DNA from: JAHBWV01 sp964588385
GTDB taxonomy: Bacteria; Planctomycetota; Phycisphaerae; Phycisphaerales; UBA1924
Assembly (NCBI GenBank): GCA_964588385.1
Contig: CAZPPG010000005.1
Span: 46,974 to 110,973 of the forward strand
Length of the DNA stretch: 64,000 bases
Reading direction: 5' to 3'
Part shown: in pieces, positions 17,691 to 25,459 of the stretch
Layout: every line of letters starts with the position of its first letter
Position numbering within the stretch: position 1 is the stretch's first letter
Program-made: the position numbers and the translations under genes
Notes under the pieces: generated by a model
Databases searched by the model: none
What the model was told of the DNA's origin: nothing
Seen by the model: only the letters and a program-made list of their open reading frames with translations

Positions 17691-18346
17691 AGTTTCCTCC
17701 TCACTTCAACAGCCACAGCCAGCCGGACGATCGCCTCGCGCTCCACGATGAGGGGCGATGCTGCCGGATTGTCCTTTGCGAGCATGATCGACCCGTTCTC
17801 GCCTGGTTGCCACCTCGCGATGGTGACTCCGGGCGAACGAGTGTCCTCAGAGAGCCGCGCGAACACGATCGCGCCGCGATTGAGAAGCGTGTCGCGCATC
17901 CGGTCCTCTGTCACGGGCACCAGCACGAGCACGTCGCCATGCTTGAGCGTCGGTTCCATCGATGTTTCTACAACCTCGATCGCAAATGCCGTATCGTCGT
18001 TGATGTCGCCCCAATCGATGAAGTGCCACGCTGTCCGGTACTCGTCGTAGTGCTGAGTGGCATAATCCATCGTCGGCCCCGCTGGTGCCCGGTTGATGAC
18101 CGGAATCCCCGGGATACCGGATAAGACCGAACGATTCGGCGCGGTATCGTCCGATTTTAACGAATTGGGGTCAACACCCAAGGCACGCGCGATAGTGGTC
18201 ATTTCGCTCAGGCGCACTCGGGTCTCGCCACGTTCCTTGCGGGCAAGAGCCGAGTAGTCGATGCCGATGCGGTCAGCCAGCTCGCGCAGAGTCAACCCGG
18301 CATGCTCGCGAGCCGCCCGGATCCTTGCTCCGACGTCCATTTTCAT
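17687..18346 (-). CDS. XRE-HTH repressor with S24 (LexA/CI-like) domain, catalytic Lys apparently lost
   Basis: Phage-type repressor, 219 aa from the ATG at 18346. An XRE helix-turn-helix lies at about residues 5-60 (ARIRAAREHAGLTLRELADR, YSALARKERGETRVRLSEM). The C-terminal S24 domain has a possible Ala-Gly cleavage site (RAPAG) and the catalytic-Ser motif ETSMEPTLKHGDVLVLVP. Where the catalytic lysine is expected (usually VxVKRx) the sequence is VTIARW, with Ala in its place, so RecA-stimulated self-cleavage is doubtful. The frame is open to 18385, but the extra 13 codons would overlap the integrase stub. It is coupled to the small membrane protein downstream. Confidence 0.82.
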   Translation of the reverse strand: MKMDVGARIRAAREHAGLTLRELADRIGIDYSALARKERGETRVRLSEMTTIARALGVDPNSLKSDDTAPNRSVLSGIPGIPVINRAPAGPTMDYATQHYDEYRTAWHFIDWGDINDDTAFAIEVVETSMEPTLKHGDVLVLVPVTEDRMRDTLLNRGAIVFARLSEDTRSPGVTIARWQPGENGSIMLAKDNPAASPLIVEREAIVRLAVAVEVRRKL

Positions 18347-18359
18347 GCCGCCACAATAG

Positions 18360-18632
18360 CGGTTCCCCGTGATGACGGTGTGCAAGATGATGGGGCATGC
18401 CCCGAGCGTCGCGGCCGAGTTCTACCACCAGATTCACGAATCCGAGATCAAGGCCTTCACCGGCGGCACAGACCCGCTGCCGGACGCCCAAGCCGAGATC
18501 GCCCGGTTAACCAAATTGCTCGAAGAAAATGCACACCCCCCGCACAACACTGACTCGTCCGTGACGCAAACGCTTGCAAACAAAAAGCGGGTGAGGAGGA
18601 TCGAACTCCCGACATTCAGCTTGGGAAGCTGA
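18360..18632 (+). pseudogene. Tyrosine recombinase/integrase, C-terminal stub
   Basis: An open frame after a TAG at 18357 encodes FPVMTVCKMMGHAPSVAAEF followed by YHQ. That is the last conserved box of tyrosine integrases, with the active-site His and the nucleophile Tyr nine residues apart as in the family (LGHxxxxxxxxY). The upstream Arg/His-x-x-Arg residues and the whole N-terminal part are missing; the repressor gene begins there on the other strand. The frame ends inside the tRNA-Gly gene, as is common for integrases next to their attachment site. A remnant, not an enzyme. Confidence 0.75.
18584..18629 (-). repeat. Near attachment-site repeat inside tRNA-Gly
   Basis: The intact-tRNA copy of the 46-nt repeat, 45/46 identical to 17268-17313. 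It covers the anticodon loop to the 3' end of tRNA-Gly plus three flanking bases. Confidence 0.8.
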
Positions 18633-18657
18633 CGTTCTACCGCTGAACTACACCCGC
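18586..18657 (-). tRNA. tRNA-Gly (anticodon CCC)
   Basis: The minus strand folds into a full cloverleaf. The acceptor is GCGGGTG/CACCCGC with discriminator T, the D arm is GTTCAGCGGTAGAAC, and the anticodon stem TCAGC/GCTGA closes the loop TTCCCAA, giving anticodon CCC. The T arm is GGGAG-TTCGATC-CTCCT-like. CCA is not encoded. It is the insertion site of the element remnant. Confidence 0.93.
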
Positions 18658-18698
18658 GGCTGTGGCGGATTATACGCCGCGTGAGAAGGGGTCGCAAT

Positions 18699-18799
18699 GC
18701 ACTGGCTGGCAAGCAGCCAGTGGCGCAAACCGGAATCGCACTGGCTGGTAAGCAGCCGGCGCAAGCCGGAAGGGCACTGGCCCGAAGCGGGTCAGTGGC
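18699..18799. repeat. Three consecutive hairpin repeats
   Basis: Three related units start at about 18699, 18738 and 18774, each beginning GCACTGGC. Unit 1 has a perfect 9-bp stem CACTGGCTG/CAGCCAGTG with a GCAAG loop. Unit 3 has a 10-bp stem with one G-T wobble and an AAG loop. Unit 2 keeps ACTGGCTGGTAAGCAGCC but lacks the outer arm. Units 1 and 2 also share a GGCGCAA-CCGGAA spacer. They lie between the tRNA and a convergent gene end and resemble intergenic REP-like elements. Confidence 0.7.
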
Positions 18800-18820
18800 A
18801 CGCGCGGAGACTTGCCGGGG

Positions 18821-19420
18821 TCACAAGTACTCGGGGAGCTTGCCCATGTCGGAGGCCTTGCGCTTGACGGCGCCGAACCAGACCAGGAGGAAGAGGGGGT
18901 AGGCGAGTCCGATGATGAGGCCCACGATCATCATGGGCATGGCCATCTCGGGCTTGATCATCTCTGCCCACTTGGAGTCGGGATTGGCGTTCTTCCAATC
19001 GGCCATGCGGGTGGTCTGGGCCATGCCGGTGATGGTGCCGGCGATGCTCATCACTATGTTGAGCGCGGCGTACACGAGATGGAGGAGGCGGCTTACCGCC
19101 ACACGCTTGAGCAGGAGGATGCCCGCGATGATGAGCATTGCGGCCACCAGGGCCCCCAGCGGCATCATGATGATCTGCGAGAGCGGCGGCTTCATGACGT
19201 CCGGCATGGGGCCGAACTGGGCCTCGGCGGAGCCCATGAACATGGGCTGGATGACCAGGCCGACGCCGCTGCATCCCATGCACCCGATGCCGAGCGAACC
19301 AAAGACGATGCTGATGATGCCGATGACCTTCGGCCAAGCGGGAGGATCGGGCGGGAGGTCGAGGAACTCCGGCGACTGAACCGATTGTCCTTGTGGCGTT
19401 TGTCCGTGTGCTTCGCTCAT
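18821..19420 (-). CDS. Multi-pass membrane protein, unknown
   Basis: 199 residues from an ATG at 19420 (MSEAHGQTPQ). The open frame continues upstream but without membrane segments and through the spacer. A Pro-rich N-terminus is followed by four hydrophobic segments, at about 35-62 (VIGIISIVFGSLGIG), 90-112 (IIMMPLGALVAAMLIIAGIL), 120-140 and 165-187 (MMIVGLIIGLAYPLFLLVWF). The first is interrupted by a CMGCSG motif. No family is recognised. It lies 62 nt downstream of pheS on the same strand and may be co-transcribed. Confidence 0.7.
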   Translation of the reverse strand: MSEAHGQTPQGQSVQSPEFLDLPPDPPAWPKVIGIISIVFGSLGIGCMGCSGVGLVIQPMFMGSAEAQFGPMPDVMKPPLSQIIMMPLGALVAAMLIIAGILLLKRVAVSRLLHLVYAALNIVMSIAGTITGMAQTTRMADWKNANPDSKWAEMIKPEMAMPMMIVGLIIGLAYPLFLLVWFGAVKRKASDMGKLPEYL

Positions 19421-19482
19421 TGGTGAATCCCCGCTGAGAGTGATGCTTCGTTCATGCGGGTGCGCGTGTCGGCGCACGGCCC

Positions 19483-20517
19483 TCACAACTGGCTGAGGAA
19501 TCGGAGGTCGTTCTGGTAGAGCAGCCGGATGTCCGGGATGCCGTACTTGCCCATGGCGAGGCGTTCGATGCCGAAGCCGAATGCAAACCCTGTCCACTCT
19601 TCGGAATCGATGCCGCACGCTTGCAGGACGGCGGGATCGACCATGCCGCAGCCGCCGAGTTCCATCCAGCGTTCGGGCTGGTCGGGTCGGAGGCGGATCT
19701 TCATGTCGAACTCGGCGGAGGGCTCTGTGAAGGGGAAGAAGGAGGGTCGGAGGCGGACATCGGCGTTGGGTCCGAAGTAGGCGCGGGCGAAGTGGAGCAG
19801 GGTGGACTTGAGATCCTGCATGGTGACGCCGCGATCGATGTAGAGGCCTTCGATCTGATGGAACATGAAGGAGTGGGTCGCGTCGACGGTGTCGGGACGG
19901 TAGACGCGGCCGGGGGAGACGATCTTCATAGGGGGTCCGCTGCCCTCGGCGACCATTCGCTCCATGGTGCGGATCTGCACGGTGGAGGTCTGGGAGCGGA
20001 GCATGCGGGGGCGGGTCGCGGTGCGCGGATCGTCGACGTAGAAGTTGTCGATGGGTTCGCGGGCGGGATGGGCCGGCGGGATGTTCAGCTTGACGAAGTT
20101 GTGCTCGTCGTCCTCGAGCTCGGGGCCGTCGGCGACGGCGAAGCCCATGCGCGCGAAGACGTCGACCAGCTCGTCGCGGACGCGCGTGATGATGTGGCGT
20201 CGCGCGACGAGTTCGGCGCGGACGAGTCCGGGCTCTGTGAGATCGATCATCGGGCCGGCGGGAGCGGCGGCAGCGGAGCCGAGGGCGGCCTTCCGCTCGT
20301 CGAAAGCGGATTCAAGCGTTGTCTTCAGCGCGTTCAGGCGCTGGCCGACGGCGGGCTTGTCCGCGGGCGGGACGTCCTTCAGGCGGGGCATGAGGCCCTT
20401 GAGCTTTCCCTTGGGGCCCAGGTACGCCTGACGCCAGGACTCCAGCGTGTCGGCGGCGGAGGCGGCGGCGAGTTCGGCGAGCGCGGCGGCTTCGATCTGT
20501 TTGATCTCTTCGAGCAT
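19483..20517 (-). CDS. pheS: Phenylalanine--tRNA ligase alpha subunit
   Basis: Class II synthetase alpha chain that charges tRNA-Phe together with PheT. 344 aa, a standard length. An N-terminal coiled coil (about 1-90) leads to the catalytic core. Visible motifs are motif 2 (THSFMFHQIEGLYIDRG), the RPSFFPFTEPSAEFDM segment and motif 3 (GFAFGFGIERLAMGKYGIPDIR). The ATG is at 20517. pheT is not adjacent: downstream on this strand is a membrane protein, so the alpha and beta genes are separated here. A small lipoprotein gene lies 128 nt upstream. Confidence 0.97.
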   Translation of the reverse strand: MLEEIKQIEAAALAELAAASAADTLESWRQAYLGPKGKLKGLMPRLKDVPPADKPAVGQRLNALKTTLESAFDERKAALGSAAAAPAGPMIDLTEPGLVRAELVARRHIITRVRDELVDVFARMGFAVADGPELEDDEHNFVKLNIPPAHPAREPIDNFYVDDPRTATRPRMLRSQTSTVQIRTMERMVAEGSGPPMKIVSPGRVYRPDTVDATHSFMFHQIEGLYIDRGVTMQDLKSTLLHFARAYFGPNADVRLRPSFFPFTEPSAEFDMKIRLRPDQPERWMELGGCGMVDPAVLQACGIDSEEWTGFAFGFGIERLAMGKYGIPDIRLLYQNDLRFLSQL

Positions 20518-20645
20518 GGGCCGGATGCTAGGGAAGCCGGGGAGTTCGCGTCCGGCTTCTGGACGGCGCGAGGGTCGTTCGAGCGCTCTGGCAAGGTATC
20601 GGTGCGGCGCTGACCCGAAGCGGATCCGCGGCGCGTCAGACGCGT

Positions 20646-20894
20646 TCAGCGCGGCACGTTGTTGGGATTTGACGGCGGAGGGAGCGTCTCAGCGGTGGGA
20701 TGCGTGGGCGCGGGCTCCACCTTGGGCTTCTCCTCGTCGGGATGCAGGGCTCGCTCGGTCGGGGAATCCGCATCGCCCGGATAGGTCTTGTAGCAGTTGT
20801 CGCGTGAGCGGCATCCGGCGAGCAACGCGAGAACTGCGGACGTCAAGAGGATCGCGAGGGGGCTGTGTGAGCGGAGGGAGCGAGGGGCGGGCAT
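20646..20894 (-). CDS. Small lipoprotein, unknown
   Basis: 82 residues. The signal (LAILLTSAVLALLAGC) gives a lipobox LLAGC with Cys28, and the mature part is charged and Pro-rich with no known fold (RSRDNCYKTYPGDADSPTER, then PAPTHPTAETLPPPSNPNN). The ATG at 20894 has a GGAG seven nt upstream. It sits between the terminator of the ribosomal cluster and pheS, on the same strand as both. The terminator implies its own promoter. Confidence 0.75.
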   Translation of the reverse strand: MPAPRSLRSHSPLAILLTSAVLALLAGCRSRDNCYKTYPGDADSPTERALHPDEEKPKVEPAPTHPTAETLPPPSNPNNVPR

Positions 20895-20955
20895 GGCTGG
20901 TCTCCGGTGGGGACAGCGACATTGTAACGCGGTGCCGAGAGGTGGACGGTTGGGG

Positions 20956-20990
20956 AAAAACAGCAACGCCCGCGAAAGCCGCGGGCGTTG
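20956..20990 (-). terminator. Rho-independent terminator of the ribosomal protein cluster
   Basis: On the minus strand an 11-bp perfect stem CAACGCCCGCG/CGCGGGCGTTG (20990-20980 and 20974-20964) with a 5-nt loop is followed by CTG and TTTTT (20960-20956). It lies 28 nt after the L17 stop. Confidence 0.92.
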
Positions 20991-21018
20991 AGGGATGATG
21001 AACGGGTGGGCGCGGGGT

Positions 21019-21648
21019 TCAGGCCGTGGCGGCTTCCTTCGTGCCTTCCTTGCGGACCTTGGCGGCGAAGGCGGTGCGCTTGTCGGCGATGCGACGGCGG
21101 GTGCTGGGCTTGCCGCCGATCTCCGGGCCCTGCTCGTTGCCGACGAGCTGGATGACGCAGAGTTCGCCTGCGTCGCCGAGGCGGGCGCGTCCGAGCTTGA
21201 CGATGCGGGTATATCCGCCGGCGCGATCCTGATAACGGGGCGCGATGTTGTCGAAGATGTGCTTGACGATCTTCGGGCTCTTGCGGAGTTCGCCGTAGCG
21301 GTTGCGCTCGACTTCTCCGGACTCGGGCATGTTGAAGAACTGACCGGAGAACTCGCGGAGGCGTTCCACGTGCTCTTTCTCGGCATCGGAGGCGTTCTTG
21401 GGGATGTAGAGCCATTCGAAGCCGCGACGATCGCCGCCGAGCTTGGCGATGACCATTCGGCGCGAGTGGAGGTCGCCGCGCTTGGCGAGGGTGATGATCT
21501 TCTCGATGAAGGGCTGAACGGCCTTGGCCTTGGGGACGGTTGTCGTGATCTGGCCGTGCTCGAACAGACCCGCCGCGAGGTTGCGGAGGGTTGAGAGGCG
21601 GTGGGCGGTTGTACGGCCGAGCTTGTATCCGGCCTTGCGATGGCGCAT
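21019..21648 (-). CDS. rplQ: 50S ribosomal protein L17 with a large internal insertion
   Basis: 209 aa against about 120-130 in most bacteria. The N-terminus MRHRKAGYKLGRTTAHR and the C-terminal core RAGGYTRIVKLG are typical L17. Between residues 72 and 127 lies an insertion of about 50 residues (GFEWLYIPKNASDAEKEHVE and on to ESGEVERNRYGELRKSP). After residue 172 there is a basic/Ala-rich tail of about 35 residues. Last gene of the cluster, 164 nt after rpoA, followed by the terminator. It packs near the exit tunnel in known ribosomes, so the insertion is likely at the surface. Confidence 0.96.
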   Translation of the reverse strand: MRHRKAGYKLGRTTAHRLSTLRNLAAGLFEHGQITTTVPKAKAVQPFIEKIITLAKRGDLHSRRMVIAKLGGDRRGFEWLYIPKNASDAEKEHVERLREFSGQFFNMPESGEVERNRYGELRKSPKIVKHIFDNIAPRYQDRAGGYTRIVKLGRARLGDAGELCVIQLVGNEQGPEIGGKPSTRRRIADKRTAFAAKVRKEGTKEAATA

Positions 21649-21812
21649 TGGAGCAACTCCTGAGACGGACAGCGAACGATGGCGGGCACCGGGCGAGAGC
21701 CGCCGGCGCGTTGTGCGGTCCGGCGGGCCTCGATTCTAGGCCCGGGTCACGGGATCGGGCAGGTCCATTGCCCTGGCCCGATTGACGGATCGGGGCCAAA
21801 CGGCCCGACCCG

Positions 21813-22817
21813 TCACTTCTGGGGAGCCGAGTATCCCTCCGGGAGGGTCATGCCGAGGTCCAGACCGATGTCCTGGAGCTTGCGCTTGACCTCTCGGAGC
21901 GATGTGCGGCCGAACGAGCGGAGCTTGAGCAGGTCGGCGTCGGTCTGTGTAACGAGCTGGGCGACGTGCTCGATGCGGGCGGATTCCAGGCAGTTGGAGG
22001 CGCGGACGGAGAGGTCCAGCTCCGACACGGGGGTGTTGAGCTTGCGGATGAGCTCCTCGTCGACTCCGGCGGCGGCGGCGGCCTCGTCCGAGACGCGGTC
22101 GGAGCCGAGCTCGAAGTACTGCACGAAGGGGTTGAGGTGCTTCCTGAGGATCTTGCCGGCCTCGACCATCGCCATGTCGGGAGTGACGGTGCCGTTGGTC
22201 CAGATCTCCAGCGTGAGCTTGTCGTAGTTGGTGCGCTGGCCGACGCGGGTGTCCTCGACCTTGTAGCGGACGCGCTGGACGGGGGAGTAGATGGCGTCGA
22301 CGTGGATGAGGCCGATCTCCTGCTCGTCGGCCTTGCCGTACTGCTCGGAGGCGGGGACGTAGCCGCGGCCCTTGGCGACGCGGAGCTCCATCTCAAAGTC
22401 GACCTCTGCGGTCAGCGTTGCGATGACCAGGTCCTTGTTGACGATGGTGACGGAGGGATCGCCCTCGATAAGATCGGCGGTAACGTCGCCGGGACCCTGG
22501 GCGGCGAGGCGGAGGGTCTTGGGCTCGTCGGAGTCGAGCTTCACGACGAGGTTCTTGACGTTCAGGATGATGTCGGTGATGTCTTCCATCACGCCCGGGA
22601 GAGACGTGAACTCGTGGGTTGCGCCCTTGATTTTCACGGCCGTGACCGCGGCGCCCTCGAGTGAGGAGAGCAGGACGCGACGGAGGGAGTTTCCGATGGT
22701 TGTTCCGAAGCCGCGTTCGAACGGCTCGACCGTGAACCGGCCGTAGACGTCGCTGCGGTGCTTGGAATCGGGAGCAACACGTGTGGGCAGTTCAAGCCCG
22801 CGCCAACGAACCCGCAT
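21813..22817 (-). CDS. rpoA: RNA polymerase alpha subunit
   Basis: 334 aa. The N-terminal assembly domain includes RRVLLSSLEGAAVTAVKIKG and VLNVKNL-like ILNVKNLVVKL. A linker follows at about 238-255, and then the C-terminal domain with SVRASNCLESARIEHVAQL, the DNA- and activator-binding helix-hairpin-helix, and the end FGRTSLREVKRKL. The ATG at 22817 follows AGAGGT; the frame is open 21 codons further, through the spacer, which is not conserved in the family. S4 (rpsD), usually just upstream, is absent: only 160 nt separate S11 and rpoA. Confidence 0.97.
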   Translation of the reverse strand: MRVRWRGLELPTRVAPDSKHRSDVYGRFTVEPFERGFGTTIGNSLRRVLLSSLEGAAVTAVKIKGATHEFTSLPGVMEDITDIILNVKNLVVKLDSDEPKTLRLAAQGPGDVTADLIEGDPSVTIVNKDLVIATLTAEVDFEMELRVAKGRGYVPASEQYGKADEQEIGLIHVDAIYSPVQRVRYKVEDTRVGQRTNYDKLTLEIWTNGTVTPDMAMVEAGKILRKHLNPFVQYFELGSDRVSDEAAAAAGVDEELIRKLNTPVSELDLSVRASNCLESARIEHVAQLVTQTDADLLKLRSFGRTSLREVKRKLQDIGLDLGMTLPEGYSAPQK

Positions 22818-22977
22818 GGGTGTGACCTCTGATCCAGCGGACGCCTCTTGATGACGCACGGCACGCGACTCACGGAGCAATCGGGCCCGCTGGAACCCGA
22901 GGTCCTTCTTGTCGACGGCCGCTCAAACGAAGCGTCGCGTACGCCCTTCGGCGCCCGCGACGGGAAGCACAAAGCAA

Positions 22978-23355
22978 TCAGACGCGACGGCGCTTGCGGG
23001 GGCGGCATCCGTTGTGGGGAACGGGTGTGCGGTCCTCGATGGCGGTGACGCGGAGGCCGGTGGAGACGAGGCCGTTCACGGCGGATTCGCGGCCTGCGCC
23101 GGCGCCGGTGATGCGGACCTCGACCTCGGTCATGCCGATCTTGCGGACCTTCTGGCCGCACTGCTCGCCGGCGCGGGTGGCGGCGAAGGGCGTGCTCTTG
23201 CGGGTGCCCTTGAAGCCGATGGTGCCGGCCGAGTCCCAGGCGAGGGCCTCGCCGTTCATGTCGGTGATCGTGACGATCGTGTTGTTCTGCGTCGCACGCA
23301 CGTGGGCGATGCCACGGACGACGTTCTTGCGGATCTTCTTGACCTTCTTGGCCAT
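22978..23355 (-). CDS. rpsK: 30S ribosomal protein S11
   Basis: 125 aa, standard. It has AHVRATQNNTIVTITD, FKGTRKSTPFAA and the conserved basic end TPVPHNGCRPRKRRRV. It lines the mRNA exit region of the platform. The ATG at 23355 follows AGAGGTTGTC. It lies 95 nt downstream of S13. Confidence 0.97.
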   Translation of the reverse strand: MAKKVKKIRKNVVRGIAHVRATQNNTIVTITDMNGEALAWDSAGTIGFKGTRKSTPFAATRAGEQCGQKVRKIGMTEVEVRITGAGAGRESAVNGLVSTGLRVTAIEDRTPVPHNGCRPRKRRRV

Positions 23356-23450
23356 GACAACCTCTTGGAGTGCGGACTCGGTGTTCGTTGTTCACGTTCG
23401 CCCGAGCGGCGCGCGTGGATCGTGCGATCAGCGTTACGTGGCGATGCGCG

Positions 23451-23831
23451 TCACTTGGCCTTGACGCTCTTCTTGCCGGCGACGGTCTTCTTGCGTCCCT
23501 TGCGGGTGCGTGCGTTGGAACGGGTGCGCTGGCCGCGTGAGGGGAGGCCCTTGCGGTGGCGCTCGCCGCGGTAGGACTTGATGTCCTTGAGTCGCTGGAT
23601 GTTCTGCTGGACCTGGCGGCGGAGGGCGCCCTCGACGAGGTAGCCGCCGTCGATCAGCGCGTTGATCTGCGCAATGGCGGTTTCGGGGACCTCGTTGGCG
23701 CGGACGTCGCCGTCAACGCCGGCTTCGGCGAGGATATCGGCGGCGAACTTCGGGCCGATCCCGTGGATGTACTGGAGGGCGTAGAGGATCTTCTTGCGAT
23801 CCGGGACGTCAATACCTGCAATACGGGGCAC
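23451..23831 (-). CDS. rpsM: 30S ribosomal protein S13
   Basis: 126 aa with GTG start. It has the typical beginning PRIAGIDVPDRKKILYALQY, the helix-hairpin GIGPKFAADILAEAGVD and the basic C-terminal tail that contacts tRNA (GLPSRGQRTRSNARTRKGRKK split by known motif positions 95-116). It follows L36 by 53 nt. Confidence 0.97.
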   Translation of the reverse strand: MPRIAGIDVPDRKKILYALQYIHGIGPKFAADILAEAGVDGDVRANEVPETAIAQINALIDGGYLVEGALRRQVQQNIQRLKDIKSYRGERHRKGLPSRGQRTRSNARTRKGRKKTVAGKKSVKAK

Positions 23832-23884
23832 GCGTGCGCTCCTGCTGTTACTTCAGGGATCAGACTCTCCCTGATGGAAATCTC

Positions 23885-24001
23885 TCAGCCCTGAACCTGC
23901 TTGTGCTTGGGCTCCGCCTTGCAGATGACCCGCACTTTGCCCTTGCGACGAACAATCTGGCAACTGCCGCAGATTCTCTTGACGCTTGAACGAACCTTCA
24001 T
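23885..24001 (-). CDS. rpmJ: 50S ribosomal protein L36 (zinc-ligand form)
   Basis: 38 residues, MKVRSSVKRICGSCQIVRRK followed by GKVRVICKAEPKHKQVQG. The zinc ligands are present (C11, C14, C27 and H33), so this is the C+ form. Standard length. The gene is easy to miss because it is so short; the frame is open upstream but without L36-like sequence. It is separated from infA by 288 nt. Confidence 0.97.
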   Translation of the reverse strand: MKVRSSVKRICGSCQIVRRKGKVRVICKAEPKHKQVQG

Positions 24002-24289
24002 GGCACACCTCTCGACACCGGCCACTGGACAGGCCCACTGCATGGGGCCCACTACATGAGCAAGGGAGCCGGGTCCGACTCGCCATGCGAAACACAACTC
24101 AGTTCGGGATTGCTCCCGCCCCGCCGCCACGTTCAACGAACGCAACGGTAGGCCAACCCAATTGGCCGGGCTGGGATGGTAGCCCCCGGGTTTGGCAAAG
24201 TCACGCGAAAGATTGGGGCCTGATCGGGCCGAACTCCGCCGGAGGCGGCCGGATTTGGGCCTCCACCACCTCTGGACCTGGCGCCAGGC
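24002..24289. other. 288-nt spacer between infA and rpmJ
   Basis: The longest spacer but one in the cluster. Short ORFs here have no coding character. GC-rich dyads are present (for example around 24230-24270), but none has a terminator T-run. It may hold a promoter or translational control site for the L36-S13-S11-rpoA-L17 part. Nothing definite is seen. Confidence 0.3.
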
Positions 24290-24514
24290 TCAATGGCGGT
24301 AGGTGATCCGGGCCTTGGAGAGGTCGTACGGGGTCATCTCGACCGTGACCCGATCTCCCGGCAGAATACGGATGTAGTTCATCCGCATTTTGCCAGAGAC
24401 GTAGGCCAGAACCTCTGTCTTCTGCTCGTTGGGGAGGCGCACCTTGAACATCGCATTGGGGAGCGCCTCGGTGACCACGGCGTCAAACGTAAACTTGTCG
24501 TCCTGCTTTGACAT
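24290..24514 (-). CDS. infA: Translation initiation factor IF-1
   Basis: 74 aa S1/OB-fold protein that blocks the ribosomal A site during initiation. It has MSKQDDKFTFDAVVTEALPN, then MFKVRLPN, VLAYVSGKMRMNYIRILPGD and the conserved end VEMTPYDLSKARITYRH. The ATG at 24514 begins the conserved part; the frame is open further up but overlaps map's end region. map lies 38 nt upstream. Confidence 0.97.
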   Translation of the reverse strand: MSKQDDKFTFDAVVTEALPNAMFKVRLPNEQKTEVLAYVSGKMRMNYIRILPGDRVTVEMTPYDLSKARITYRH

Positions 24515-24552
24515 ACGTACCTGTGTGCTCGTGAAACTCGCGACCGACAGCA

Positions 24553-25362
24553 TCAGGCCGATCGAATCGGCGCAGCGGTGAGCATCCGACTGCCGCCCCG
24601 AACAATAGCCACCATTCGTTCCTCGTGGCAGCCGACGGCACGATCCGCGGCCAGAACCGTCCATCCATCGGATGCGGTGAGGGCGGATCCAGAGCCGCGG
24701 ACGGCGATGGGCTCAACCGTCAGCACCATTCCGGGTCTGAGCACAAAGTCCTGCGCTGCGGGCAGCGATTGAGCTTGGTCTGGGGCGGCGTTCAGCAGGG
24801 GCGCTCGAGGGGGCTCGTGGAGGGCACGGCCGATGCCGTGGCCCGCGTAGGGCTCGACGAGCGTGAGTCCGGTTTCGCGTGCCCTCTCCCCCGCTGCCGC
24901 AACGATCTCCGACCAGCGCAGGCCCGGCGCCATGGACGCGATTGTGGCGGCGAGGAGATCGAGCAGCCCGGCGTGCAGCGTTGCGTGCTCGTGCGTCACG
25001 GGCGGGATCAGCACGGTTCGCGCGGCGTCCGCGCACCAGCCGTCGAGCGAAAGCCCGAGATCGATCGAAACCACGTCGCCGGCGCGGAGCAGGCGTTCGC
25101 CGGGAATGCCGTGTACGAGTTCCTCGTTGATCGACACGCACACGGAGGCGGGAAAGGGCGTGCGGCCGTCGTGCGCGCGGTAGCCGAGAAAGAGCGGCTG
25201 TGCGCCGGCCTGGCTGATCGCGCTTGAAGCGAGCGCGTCGAGGTCGCGCGTCATGACGCCGGCGCGACAGGCATCCGCCAGTTGATCCAGGATTGACCAG
25301 CAGAGCCGACCGGCACGGCTCAGGCACTCGATCTCATCGGGAGATCTGAGCGGGATTGCCAT
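24553..25362 (-). CDS. map: Methionine aminopeptidase, type I
   Basis: Removes N-terminal Met from new proteins. 269 aa, normal. The metal ligands are D101 and D112 (SIDLGLSLDGWCADAA), H175 (YAGHGIGRALHE), E217 (LTVEPI) and E248 (CHEERM). The type I substrate region PFPASVCVSINEELVHGIP is present. The ATG is at 25362. It sits between secY and infA; the usual adk gene before map is missing. Confidence 0.96.
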   Translation of the reverse strand: MAIPLRSPDEIECLSRAGRLCWSILDQLADACRAGVMTRDLDALASSAISQAGAQPLFLGYRAHDGRTPFPASVCVSINEELVHGIPGERLLRAGDVVSIDLGLSLDGWCADAARTVLIPPVTHEHATLHAGLLDLLAATIASMAPGLRWSEIVAAAGERARETGLTLVEPYAGHGIGRALHEPPRAPLLNAAPDQAQSLPAAQDFVLRPGMVLTVEPIAVRGSGSALTASDGWTVLAADRAVGCHEERMVAIVRGGSRMLTAAPIRSA

Positions 25363-25459
25363 TGTGCGTGCGCCTGTTTGCGTTCGTGCGCCTGTGGGGG
25401 TTCATGGTCGTGCTGGCGTTCGCGGGCGGGCCGCTAGCAAGCGCAGGATGGGCGGACGA

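Larger units (their letters stand above)
17268..18657. mobile_element. Decayed integrative element at tRNA-Gly(CCC)
   Basis: About 1.3 kb bounded by a 46-nt near-perfect direct repeat of the tRNA-Gly 3' part. The intact tRNA is at the right end and the fragment at the left. It contains a small membrane protein and an S24-type repressor (both minus), and next to the intact tRNA the C-terminal stub of a tyrosine integrase (plus). Part of it (around 18100-18200) is visibly less G+C-rich than the surroundings. Most of the element, including the integrase N-terminus, has been lost, so it is not expected to be mobile by itself. Confidence 0.75.

Noticed and set aside
20646..21689. A long minus-strand ORF spanning L17 and the small lipoprotein
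   Set aside because: Only its last 82 codons are gene-like (signal and lipobox); the rest is out of frame with L17 and crosses a terminator.
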